A stretch of 64,000 nucleotides of DNA from positions 1 through 64,000 of the forward strand of contig CAJUPZ010000009.1 in assembly GCA_910588065.1 (NCBI GenBank), in the 5' to 3' direction. The notes beneath the pieces are model-generated. The model made no database searches and was not told the DNA's origin. It worked only from the letters and a program-made list of their open reading frames with translations. Of this stretch, positions 43,313 through 51,740 are shown piece by piece; the first letter of the stretch is position 1; the number at the start of each line of letters is the position of its first letter. Made by a program: the position numbers and the translations under genes. Origin of the DNA: an uncultured Muribaculaceae bacterium. Lineage in GTDB: Bacteria > Bacteroidota > Bacteroidia > Bacteroidales > Muribaculaceae.

Positions 43313-46300
43313 CTATTTTACGGCTGTTTCAGTCACTTGTAAGCGGCTACCTGCTGAGTGCGCGGTTATCTGCGGGGAGTATTGGCTCTGCGCTGTGGCA
43401 ATGCCGGCGGCAAATTCACCTGCGTTGTTCACCCACATTTCGTATTCAATCACAAATGAGCCTTTGGGCAGGCGGTCGATGAAGATATTGGTGCTTGCAT
43501 CGCGGTTTTCGCGGTAGAAGCATATTCCGTCTGCCCAGATGGAGCCGGGCAGCTGGTCCACCGGTTCAAGGCAGGCGGCGCGCTCGTCGCGGATGGCTAC
43601 GTAGTCAATCGCCTCTTCGCTCACAACTGTGAGTTGCACCTTCACTTTGTCGCCAAGTTGCAGCGAGGAGGCTTCCTGCCATTTGTCTCCGCGTTTTACA
43701 AGCATCCGTTTTGAGATGGATAGCTGTGAGCATGAAGCGGCTTCGATGCTGTTCATGGGAGCAGAGCCGATGGCGATGACGGCTCCCCAGGCCGGGGATG
43801 TGGCGGAGCGGTTGATGGTCAGCGGCGCGCCTGAGGCTTCACCGGGGTGCATGGAGAGCGATATCTCGCCGGTGAGCGGGGTGGGCGTGGTGTTCAGCGA
43901 GCTGTTGCCGAGTTTGATATCAGTGGTTCCGGCGGCCTCAATCCATCGCGGCGACGACATAAGAATGGCGGCGATGATGCGCGATGCCTCATCGGAGTTG
44001 CCCCAGTTCATGTTGGCTTTCTGCAGAATGAGCCACTGCCTGATTTTGTCAATCATAGTCGAGCCGGGGTCGGCGGTGGTGTATGCCTGGAGCACCAGAG
44101 CTGTGGTGCCAACGGTAGACAGCGATGCGGAACGGTTTGACAGCGAGGGCCACCAAGCACCCTTTTCCGGGCTTGTGACTGCAAATTCGTTTATTGACTC
44201 CAGAATCCGTTTTGCAAGGTTTTTCTGCTCTTTCAGCAGCAACACGGCGCGGGCTTTGTTCTCTACATTCATGTTTTGCCATGAACCGACGATTTTCTGC
44301 ACTGCCTTGAGCACCATGCTCCGGCCGATGGCTGATTCCTTGAATGATGGCCACAGGCTTGTAATGTGGAGATATGGCGTGAAGTCGGCGTTGGGGTTGC
44401 GGGCATAGATGTCGGAATATTGGCGGTCAATGTAGTCAAGAGCCTTGCTGCAGATATTGCCGAGCTTTTTGTTGTCAGGATACAGACCGAGTGAGTTGAG
44501 TTGGCCGACAGTTGTCAGCACAGAGGTTGTTGCCCACAGCGAGGAGTTGGGGTAGCGCTCCATCCAGGCAAAGCCTCCATCAGGATTCTGCAGCTTGGCA
44601 AGTATATCGAGGGCGGCGGACATGGAGCGTTCATACTCCTTATTATTATATAGGAGTGCGAGCCGCTGCATCCGCTCGGTGTCGGACATGGCGTCGCCAA
44701 CCCACGGGGTTGCCTGCAGAAGGAATGCCTTCAGTTCGGAATTGCGTTCAAGCATCGACACAAGGGTAGAGTCGGATTTGTCTGACGCGCTCCATTGTTC
44801 TATCGCGGAGCGGATCTGCGGATATTTGTCAACCAAGCCTTTGGCAACGGCAGCTGAGAAGATTGCCCCTGCGGCGGAGTTAGCCGACTCCGGGGTGCTG
44901 TTCTGGAGACCCGGCAGGGCTGAGACAACATACCACAGCGGGTTGTCGCAGTAGGTGAGTGTAAGTTTGCTGTCGGCGGCATACTTTGGCAAGTTGACAG
45001 TGTATGAGTGGCTGTCGGCGGGTATGTAGAAGTCGGTAGACTCAAATGTCGTTGACCATGAGGGGAGTACCGGAATCAGGCTCTGCTCGCCGTCGGCAAA
45101 GGTGGCGGTTGAGCTTTTGATGCGGAAGCCGATTGAGGAGAGGCCGGAGGGTATGTCCACAGCTGTGCTGACAACCGCTGAGCTGCCGCCGGCGATAGTG
45201 TCGGCTGAATTACAGGTTTTGAGAATAGAGTTGTCTGCAGGATTGAACCGCTCTATTTCTGTAGAAACGCTCGCGGTGGCGGAGTCGTTGTTGAACACTG
45301 TTGACATTATCACAACTGAATCGCCGGCCCTTACAAAGCGCGGCAGGTTTGGCTGCACCATTACCGGCTTGTTGGCCACAACAGTGGCGGAATGTCCGGC
45401 GGATTGCAGCATTTTTGTGAATGCGAGCGCGTTGAAACTCCAAGATGTATTGGCATTCGGGGTAGTGAATGTGTAGGATAGATTGCCGTCGGCATCTGTG
45501 GTGAGCATGGGGGCGAAGAATGCGAGCGCCACTTCGCTGTCGCGGAACGAGAAGGGCTGCTGCGGGCGCGAATTGTCCGGAGCGGCACCGGTATCGCCCG
45601 ATTCATCGGCGGTCTCCTCTGTAATCGCATCCGATGCGTAGTCGGCTGAGAGGTTTACGGAGGCACTTGCTTTATGTTCCACAACATTCACCATCTCATC
45701 TTCAGCGGCCTCGGCTTTATACAAGGCTCCGGCAGCGCGGGCATACATCACCATGCCGTTGCGCCGTGTTGAGTGGAATGATTTGCCGTAAGTGTTGAGC
45801 TGCGGCAGTCCGAGGTCGGTGCAGTTGAGGTATTTGGTAACGGCTGATATGCCGTAATTGCGGCTTGTGTAGCCGATTGGGGATATGATGTCGAGCGACG
45901 GTTCGTAGGCTTTCCTCGGGTAGAGGGTGAATGACGGCACTGCGAGCGAGGCCATGGCAGAGTTGTACATGTCGAGAATCACTGCTGCAGGGGTGCCGGT
46001 GCTGTCGGCATTCACAACCTTGATTTTCCAGGTTTCCTCATCGCCGGGACGCAGTTTGTCGCGCCACGATTCCATGACAATGCTTATTTTCTCCTTGTCG
46101 GGAATATTTACCGTCACATCGGCGGTTGTAGGCCGGTAATTGCTCACGGAGTAGAACGAAGCCGTGAGTTTTTTAGCCCTGGCAGGCACTTCGGGCATAA
46201 CGGAGTGTATTCCAGCTCCGGTTTTTATCCATTTCTGTTCCAGTACTTTTCCGGATGTCCAGAGGGTGTACAGGACGTATGTCTCCGGATTGGAGGTGCC

Positions 46301-48934
46301 GAACATAATAGACTCACCCGCATTGACAGAGCGTTGCGGCAACCAGAAATCTACATTGCGCGGAGGCATTGCATCTGTGGGCTTATACAAGGCTATGTTG
46401 TCTATTTTCAGCTGTTTGGCGGTGTTGTCGGCAGTACTGAAAATGAAGGTGTACACTCCGCCTTGTATGGATGAAAAGTCAATACCGGCGGCTGACAATT
46501 TTCCGGCAGCCACTGTGTCGGAGCGTGAGTCTACAAGCTTGTAGCATATATCCACAGGCGTGGGGGTGTTGTCGGCCGACAATGCCTTTACATCAAGTTT
46601 CACCGGAGACTGTACATTGATATTCGACGGTATGTTCGCGTAGATACGGTATTGGGCGCCTCGGGTGAACAGCTTGGATGCTGAGTGGGATTCACCCGAT
46701 TGAGAGGTGGCATCGATGCTCACGGACATAGCTCCATCCGGATGCGGGGCGAGGGCGAAGTCGGAATCGATCAGTGTTATCTCAAATTCTCCTGATGAGT
46801 TTGAGCTTGTGGTGGTATTGAAAAATACATCGGATGAGAAATTGCCGCGCCACCAGTGGGGAAGTGACGCTATGGCCACACTTATGTCGGCTCCGGCAAC
46901 AGGCATACCCGAATATGTTTTGAGCCGTCCGGTGATTGTCACATCGCCTTTGGCCGGAATATCATTTTTGATGGCAGTTATCTCAACGGCAAATGTTGGC
47001 AGCTTGTAGTCGCTCACGGTAAATGCTATGCGGCCGAGGATCGCAGCCTTGTCGCTGTCGGTGGCCGCGGAAATGGAGTATGAGCCGGTGAGGTCGCCTT
47101 TGGGAATGACAAAGGAACCGGTTGCACGGCCAAAGGCATCGGTCGTTGCAGTCACAGTGTCAACCGGAGTGCCGTTTGAATTGCGCATGATAATTTTCAA
47201 TCGGACATTTTCCATCACCTTGCTGTCGGCCCCTGAGGAGGTGTAGGTCACGCATGCCCATTCAACAGAATCGCCCGGGCGGTATATGCCGAGGTCGGTG
47301 TAGAGACTTGCCGCCTGCACGGGTTTGGAGCCGGTGCGCACAGAATAGATGTAAGTGGCAGGAGCGGAGGTGTCGTTGCCTTTTGCCGGGCGGATATTGC
47401 CGGAAAATCCATTTTTTATGACGAAAAATCCGTCGGCATCGCTGGCACCGGCTTTGCGGGTGGTTGCGGTGCGGCCTTTATGCTCAATGTAAAGGATGTC
47501 AGCCCCGAGCACAGGAGCGCCGGAAAGGGGTTCGGTGACAATAACCCGTGTGTCGCCGAAATTGATGGCGCCGGCACATAGCGAGGTCACGGCTATGACC
47601 GGATAAGAGACATTTTGCGGGGAGGCGCCGGCGAAGGTCGGCACTGCGATGTATCTTCCGGGGCGGTTGAGGGAGATGGGGGTGGAGATGGTGTCGCTGA
47701 AAGGCACCTCTCCGCTGAAGGTAATCGGCTTGCGCTCCACCACTTGCGCTCCCGGGGTAATTTTGGAGTAGTTGTCGGTGGATGCGGCATTGTCGGGAAG
47801 TCGGTAGATGGTGAGGGTTGCGGAGGGTACATTGAAGGATGATATTTTGAGAGTCAGGGTGTCACCCGGACTGACAATGGACCTGCAGTCGATGTTGATA
47901 CTCTTCGATTCAAGAGCTTTGATACGGTTTTTCAGGCATGACAGCTGAGGGAATGTGGAGTGTTCGGCCACAGCTTTACGCAAGTCGGAATATATCGCCG
48001 GGGCATTTTTGTCGCCGACGGTGACTGTGTTCGCCAGCTCAAGCAGCGGCAGGCAAGCGGCCTCACTGTATGAGTAGGTTTTATACATGTCGGTGAGCAG
48101 CCGGGTGCGGACAGCCTGCGCGGTTTCATAGTCAGCGGGATAGATTCTGGACATGGTGTAGTCAATGCGCCTGATGTCCCAGAACAGCCGGGCAAATGTG
48201 TAGTTGCCGGCTCCGGTGATGAGCTGATTATACAGTGAAAGCACCTCGGCGGTGGTGGGGCGTCCATTTTCCATCGACTTGATGACAGAAGGCAGCTCAG
48301 TGGTCGGCACAAGCGCCGCCGCAGGCAGGAATCCTTCGTAGGTATTGAGGTCAGACAGTAGATCTATGGCCTTTATCAGCACAAATTCGTTGATGGAGCG
48401 GCATATATAGTCTGCCCCCTTCGGTCTGTCAAGCAAGGAGCGGTAGCTGTACACCGGGGTGTTCGGCGCTCCGTGCATCAAAGCTATGGCGGAGTCGCAC
48501 AGCGATGTTATTTTGTTGCGGAACTGCGCACCGCTCCATTGCATCATATTGTCGGGCACGGGAGTGAGTGGCAGAGTGCGGTTGTTGTACACATATCTGT
48601 CGGCAAGATAGCAGTCTTCATAAACCTTGGCTGCAAACAGGTATGCGAGTGCAGACGCTGCCGGATCCTTTTTCTCTGCCGCGAATTTTTCAAGGTTGGC
48701 AGCGATTACGGATGCAGAGTCGGGTGTTATAGAGGCTTCGGCAATGGAGTAGTTCACGAGCGCACGCAGTGCCGCGGCCCAGTTACGGCTTTTCACCGCC
48801 TTTTCATAGTCGGCTTTCGCGGTTGTTTCCACTTTCTTTGGAAAGGCGAAGTCAGGAATGGATTGCGCGTTTGTCATCAGGGTTGAGCAGGTGAGGAGCA
48901 GAGCTGTGAGTGCATATTTAAAAAACGATTTCAT
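43313..48934 (-). CDS. Alpha-2-macroglobulin-like protein without thioester
   Basis: 1873 residues, the largest gene here. N-terminal signal peptide (cleavage near TNAQ; the LLTCS stretch makes a lipoprotein less likely but possible). The N-terminal 330 residues are alpha-helical, followed by MG-type beta domains (MG2 near 535-640, with SLYTDLGIYRPGDSVEW). The A2M domain is near 1125-1190 (FRDSEVALAFFAPMLTTDADG) and a helical terpenoid-cyclase-like domain lies near 1320-1640. Where family members with a trap chemistry have Cys-x-Glu-Gln, this protein reads NSTPESANSAAG, so no thioester can form. Probably a periplasmic or surface protein of protease defence or envelope assembly. Confidence 0.85.
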   Translation of the reverse strand: MKSFFKYALTALLLTCSTLMTNAQSIPDFAFPKKVETTAKADYEKAVKSRNWAAALRALVNYSIAEASITPDSASVIAANLEKFAAEKKDPAASALAYLFAAKVYEDCYLADRYVYNNRTLPLTPVPDNMMQWSGAQFRNKITSLCDSAIALMHGAPNTPVYSYRSLLDRPKGADYICRSINEFVLIKAIDLLSDLNTYEGFLPAAALVPTTELPSVIKSMENGRPTTAEVLSLYNQLITGAGNYTFARLFWDIRRIDYTMSRIYPADYETAQAVRTRLLTDMYKTYSYSEAACLPLLELANTVTVGDKNAPAIYSDLRKAVAEHSTFPQLSCLKNRIKALESKSINIDCRSIVSPGDTLTLKISSFNVPSATLTIYRLPDNAASTDNYSKITPGAQVVERKPITFSGEVPFSDTISTPISLNRPGRYIAVPTFAGASPQNVSYPVIAVTSLCAGAINFGDTRVIVTEPLSGAPVLGADILYIEHKGRTATTRKAGASDADGFFVIKNGFSGNIRPAKGNDTSAPATYIYSVRTGSKPVQAASLYTDLGIYRPGDSVEWACVTYTSSGADSKVMENVRLKIIMRNSNGTPVDTVTATTDAFGRATGSFVIPKGDLTGSYSISAATDSDKAAILGRIAFTVSDYKLPTFAVEITAIKNDIPAKGDVTITGRLKTYSGMPVAGADISVAIASLPHWWRGNFSSDVFFNTTTSSNSSGEFEITLIDSDFALAPHPDGAMSVSIDATSQSGESHSASKLFTRGAQYRIYANIPSNINVQSPVKLDVKALSADNTPTPVDICYKLVDSRSDTVAAGKLSAAGIDFSSIQGGVYTFIFSTADNTAKQLKIDNIALYKPTDAMPPRNVDFWLPQRSVNAGESIMFGTSNPETYVLYTLWTSGKVLEQKWIKTGAGIHSVMPEVPARAKKLTASFYSVSNYRPTTADVTVNIPDKEKISIVMESWRDKLRPGDEETWKIKVVNADSTGTPAAVILDMYNSAMASLAVPSFTLYPRKAYEPSLDIISPIGYTSRNYGISAVTKYLNCTDLGLPQLNTYGKSFHSTRRNGMVMYARAAGALYKAEAAEDEMVNVVEHKASASVNLSADYASDAITEETADESGDTGAAPDNSRPQQPFSFRDSEVALAFFAPMLTTDADGNLSYTFTTPNANTSWSFNALAFTKMLQSAGHSATVVANKPVMVQPNLPRFVRAGDSVVIMSTVFNNDSATASVSTEIERFNPADNSILKTCNSADTIAGGSSAVVSTAVDIPSGLSSIGFRIKSSTATFADGEQSLIPVLPSWSTTFESTDFYIPADSHSYTVNLPKYAADSKLTLTYCDNPLWYVVSALPGLQNSTPESANSAAGAIFSAAVAKGLVDKYPQIRSAIEQWSASDKSDSTLVSMLERNSELKAFLLQATPWVGDAMSDTERMQRLALLYNNKEYERSMSAALDILAKLQNPDGGFAWMERYPNSSLWATTSVLTTVGQLNSLGLYPDNKKLGNICSKALDYIDRQYSDIYARNPNADFTPYLHITSLWPSFKESAIGRSMVLKAVQKIVGSWQNMNVENKARAVLLLKEQKNLAKRILESINEFAVTSPEKGAWWPSLSNRSASLSTVGTTALVLQAYTTADPGSTMIDKIRQWLILQKANMNWGNSDEASRIIAAILMSSPRWIEAAGTTDIKLGNSSLNTTPTPLTGEISLSMHPGEASGAPLTINRSATSPAWGAVIAIGSAPMNSIEAASCSQLSISKRMLVKRGDKWQEASSLQLGDKVKVQLTVVSEEAIDYVAIRDERAACLEPVDQLPGSIWADGICFYRENRDASTNIFIDRLPKGSFVIEYEMWVNNAGEFAAGIATAQSQYSPQITAHSAGSRLQVTETAVK

Positions 48935-48954
48935 AGGCCGTCATTTATGGTAAA

Positions 48955-48995
48955 ATAAACGCGGACTCCGCGGATTTTGTTTATCCGGGAGTCCG
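48955..48995 (-). terminator. Terminator of the sigma/anti-sigma/Spy-like operon
   Basis: CGGACTCC plus CGGAT pairing with ATCCG plus GGAGTCCG (one bulge), with a TTTATTTTA tail on the minus strand. Confidence 0.7.
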
Positions 48996-49017
48996 TTATT
49001 GAGTGGATGAACGTGAA

Positions 49018-49491
49018 TCAATCCCGGTTATGGCGAGATTTGCGGTGGGAGTCCATTATCTTGCGGGTGAATTTGCGCTCGGCTTTGCTCAGGTTGAACA
49101 ATTGAGCAGGTGTGAGAATGGATTTGAACTGCGCGAAATACTTCTGCTCAATCTGTGCCTGCTTCATTTTCAATTCAACTCCGGCCTCGGCTGCTTTTTC
49201 AAGTTCGAGGTCTGTAGCCTTGTCACCTTTCTCACGGACAGATTTCTCCATCTGCCTGGTTTCGCGGGCAACCTGAGCGGATTCGTTTTCCATTTTCCGG
49301 TAGATATCCACAAATTTCTGTTTCTGGCTGTCGGTCAGTTTGAGTTCCGAGGCTATGAACTTGGCTTTGTAATCGCTCATTTCGCTGAACCATTCGGCGC
49401 GTGAGCCCTTATGGTTGTGCTTGTCGGCTTGCGCGCTGAGGGTCAGAGCACTGAAAAGCAGGGTGATTATGATAAGAATTCTGGTTGTCAT
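49018..49491 (-). CDS. Spy/CpxP-like periplasmic stress protein
   Basis: 157 residues from the ATG at 49491, which gives a signal peptide (ILIIITLLFSALTLSAQA); an in-frame start at 49518 is also possible. The mature part is a charged helical hairpin with two LTxxQ-type motifs (LTDSQKQKF and LTPAQLFNL), the mark of Spy/CpxP chaperones. It follows an ECF sigma factor and a membrane anti-sigma-like protein and overlaps the latter if the long start is used. A role in sensing or buffering envelope damage is inferred. Confidence 0.75.
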   Translation of the reverse strand: MTTRILIIITLLFSALTLSAQADKHNHKGSRAEWFSEMSDYKAKFIASELKLTDSQKQKFVDIYRKMENESAQVARETRQMEKSVREKGDKATDLELEKAAEAGVELKMKQAQIEQKYFAQFKSILTPAQLFNLSKAERKFTRKIMDSHRKSRHNRD

Positions 49492-49502
49492 AGGTTTGAG
49501 TA

Positions 49503-49898
49503 TCAATTGTAAGCGCATAGTTCGTAAGGTGATATTCCCTCTTCATAGAGGTTATTTAGAAGCTCATCCTCATACACGTTATTGAGATAATAGTCGCTGA
49601 TGAAATTGTCATCGTTGAGAGCTTCAGTTAGCACCTCTCCGGGCATGGGGGTTGAGGGACGCATGAGGTCAAGTGTCTTCATCATGCACCATATTCCGGC
49701 AAACATTGCCGCCATATACACGTATGTGCGCACTTTCTGCCAGGTAGTGCGCACTACCGGTGGCTCAACAGGCTTGCGCTCCGGCAGAGCCGCTTCCATG
49801 CGGGCGGCGAAGTCGGCGAAATAGCCTTCGGGCACAGTCATGCCGTCGGAGTGGGCTATCTGCTCCAGTATGGGGCTATGTTCTTTATTATCTTTCAT
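49503..49898 (-). CDS. Putative anti-sigma factor
   Basis: 131 residues with one central membrane helix (about 56-72, YVYMAAMFAGIWCMM). The N-terminal cytoplasmic part (MTVPEGYFADFAARMEAAL) resembles the short sigma-binding segment seen in many Bacteroidetes anti-sigma proteins. The C-terminal acidic part would face the periplasm. It lies 43 bp after the ECF sigma gene, the usual position. No zinc-binding anti-sigma motif is seen. Confidence 0.65.
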   Translation of the reverse strand: MKDNKEHSPILEQIAHSDGMTVPEGYFADFAARMEAALPERKPVEPPVVRTTWQKVRTYVYMAAMFAGIWCMMKTLDLMRPSTPMPGEVLTEALNDDNFISDYYLNNVYEDELLNNLYEEGISPYELCAYN

Positions 49899-49941
49899 AT
49901 ACAGCGTTTGTGAGGATTAGACTGATTAATAATGCTTAGGT

Positions 49942-50505
49942 TTAATCGGTTATCTCAAAAAATTGCTCAATTTTTTTCACGGCGAGGTGATATGAAGCCT
50001 TAAGAGCTCCCACTGATGTGCCGAGCACTCTGCTCATCTCCTCGTACTTCATTTCGTCGTAGTAGCGCATATTGAACACAATGCGCTGTTTCTCAGGTAA
50101 CTGTGTTATTGCTACGCGCAGCTTTTTCTTTATTTCATCGCCATCGGTAAAGGGGTCGGCCTCAATCGCTTCAATGAGGTTGCGGTCTTCGTCATCAATG
50201 GATATGTTGAGTTTTTTGCGCTCCTTCTCCAGAAATGTGAGGCTTTCGTTTATGGCTATTTTGTAGAGCCAGGTGCCGAGTTTGGCCTCTCCCCTGAACG
50301 AGTCAAGCGATGTCCACGCTTTCATGAAGGTGTTCTGAAGCAGGTCATCGGCATCCTCATGACGCTGCACCATCCGGCGTATCTGCCAGTATAGCGGGCG
50401 CGAATAGCGGGCAATCACTTCGGTGAAAGCGGCGCGGCTCTGGTCCGGGTCGCGCAGGCGCTCGGTAAGGTCGGGATCCTCTTTTATTTTGTTGTCAGAT
50501 GCCAT
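49942..50505 (-). CDS. ECF RNA polymerase sigma factor
   Basis: 187 residues. Region 2 is clear (FTEVIARYSRPLYWQIRRMV, then DADDLLQNTFMKAW and LGTWLYKIAIN), as is region 4 (LPEKQRIVFNMRYYDEMKYEEMSRVLG with the helix-turn-helix SVGALKASYHLAVKKI). It directs transcription of an envelope stress regulon with its linked anti-sigma and Spy-like genes. TATCTTTA at 50524-50531 upstream on the minus strand is close to the housekeeping -7 element. Confidence 0.92.
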   Translation of the reverse strand: MASDNKIKEDPDLTERLRDPDQSRAAFTEVIARYSRPLYWQIRRMVQRHEDADDLLQNTFMKAWTSLDSFRGEAKLGTWLYKIAINESLTFLEKERKKLNISIDDEDRNLIEAIEADPFTDGDEIKKKLRVAITQLPEKQRIVFNMRYYDEMKYEEMSRVLGTSVGALKASYHLAVKKIEQFFEITD

Positions 50506-50543
50506 CCGGTATTATTTGAAAGTGTAAAGATAGTGTTTTTTTG

Positions 50544-51740
50544 TCAAATGTGGAGCGACGGTGAGGCGATAATGATTTTCGGGCCCTCTGCATCGGTTGC
50601 CGCAAAGAGTCGCAGCTCCCCCCCCTCCTTGATTTTAAGCCGTTTGGCAAGGTCGGTTGATGACAGGGGAAAGTTTCGGGCGGAGATGTTGATTACCGGA
50701 TATTTTTGGCGTATATGCTTTATGGCCGCTTTGCTGAAAGGGATGGTTTCCGTTATTTGGAATATGTTTCCAGGGAAGTCGGGCTGTGGCTCGGCGGATA
50801 TGTAGTAATGGGTGTCGGGGTGAAGCTTCCTCACATTGCAGCGGGTGGCCAAGAGATTGAAAGCACCGGATTTCATTGTAGCCGGATAGGGTACATGAAG
50901 AAAATTGCCCGGAGCTGCAGCTGCCGTCACGCCGGCGGTTGCGACAAGTTCATCGGTTTTGGTGAAAGGGAAGCTGACAGTGCGGTCGGCAGAGATTGTG
51001 ACCGCGCTGATTGTCGGCTCGCCGGAGTCTTCGCTGTCAAAGTCTATCACTGCAACAATCTCCTTGCACTCGGTGGGTGTGCCTATTATATATAGGTGTG
51101 AGCACCTGCCAAGCGATCTGATGGTTTCGGTTATGTCGAGCATCGGCGAAGCCTTTACTATCAGGCGGCTGCATCTTGAAGCAAGCAGAGGCAGCAGAGA
51201 TGTGACATCCGGCTCGCAGTCGCTGATGGCAAACAGTCGCTTGCCGCAGTCGCCACGGCGCGCCGGGTCTATGAAAATGGTGTCGAACCGGAGGTCGTTT
51301 TCAGCCAGCCATGCGGTGCTGTCGGCGCATATTGCGTGGAGGGTATCGATGCCGAGTGCGGCGGCATTGTGGCCGGCGGCGGCAGCCACTTCGGGGTTGA
51401 TGTCTATTGCGGTGACTGTTTTGCCGGAAGCGGCTATGTGAAAGGCGTCGATGCACAGTCCGCATGTCATGTCAAGCACGGTATTGCCTTTCACCAGAGT
51501 GGCATGGAAAGCGGCTATACTGTCGGAGGTGCACTGCTCGGCAGAGAGGCTTGTGGGGAAAACAAAGTTTTTGCACTGCAGAGTCTGCTTGAGTTTGGAT
51601 GCAGCCTTGCGGCGGCATTCAATCTGCAGTATTGCCTCGGATTTTATTTTGTCACCGGCATGTTTGAGCCTCAACGCCAGGGTGTCAGCCTTGGCGTTGA
51701 GGTCAATCCAATCAATTATTTCAGGGGTCAGTTCAATCAA
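50544..51740 (-). CDS. THUMP-like SAM-dependent methyltransferase
   Basis: 398 residues. A class I methyltransferase core occupies about 75-230 (VLDMTCGLCIDAFHIAASG as SAM site, IDINPEV, and IDPARRG in the catalytic-loop position), and a THUMP-like domain makes the C-terminal third. The family probably modifies RNA, but the target is not known. It overlaps the upstream barrel-protein gene by 4 bp. A run of eight G on the coding strand (50618-50625) lies close to the 3' end, so slippage would alter only the last residues. Confidence 0.82.
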   Translation of the reverse strand: MIELTPEIIDWIDLNAKADTLALRLKHAGDKIKSEAILQIECRRKAASKLKQTLQCKNFVFPTSLSAEQCTSDSIAAFHATLVKGNTVLDMTCGLCIDAFHIAASGKTVTAIDINPEVAAAAGHNAAALGIDTLHAICADSTAWLAENDLRFDTIFIDPARRGDCGKRLFAISDCEPDVTSLLPLLASRCSRLIVKASPMLDITETIRSLGRCSHLYIIGTPTECKEIVAVIDFDSEDSGEPTISAVTISADRTVSFPFTKTDELVATAGVTAAAAPGNFLHVPYPATMKSGAFNLLATRCNVRKLHPDTHYYISAEPQPDFPGNIFQITETIPFSKAAIKHIRQKYPVINISARNFPLSSTDLAKRLKIKEGGELRLFAATDAEGPKIIIASPSLHI

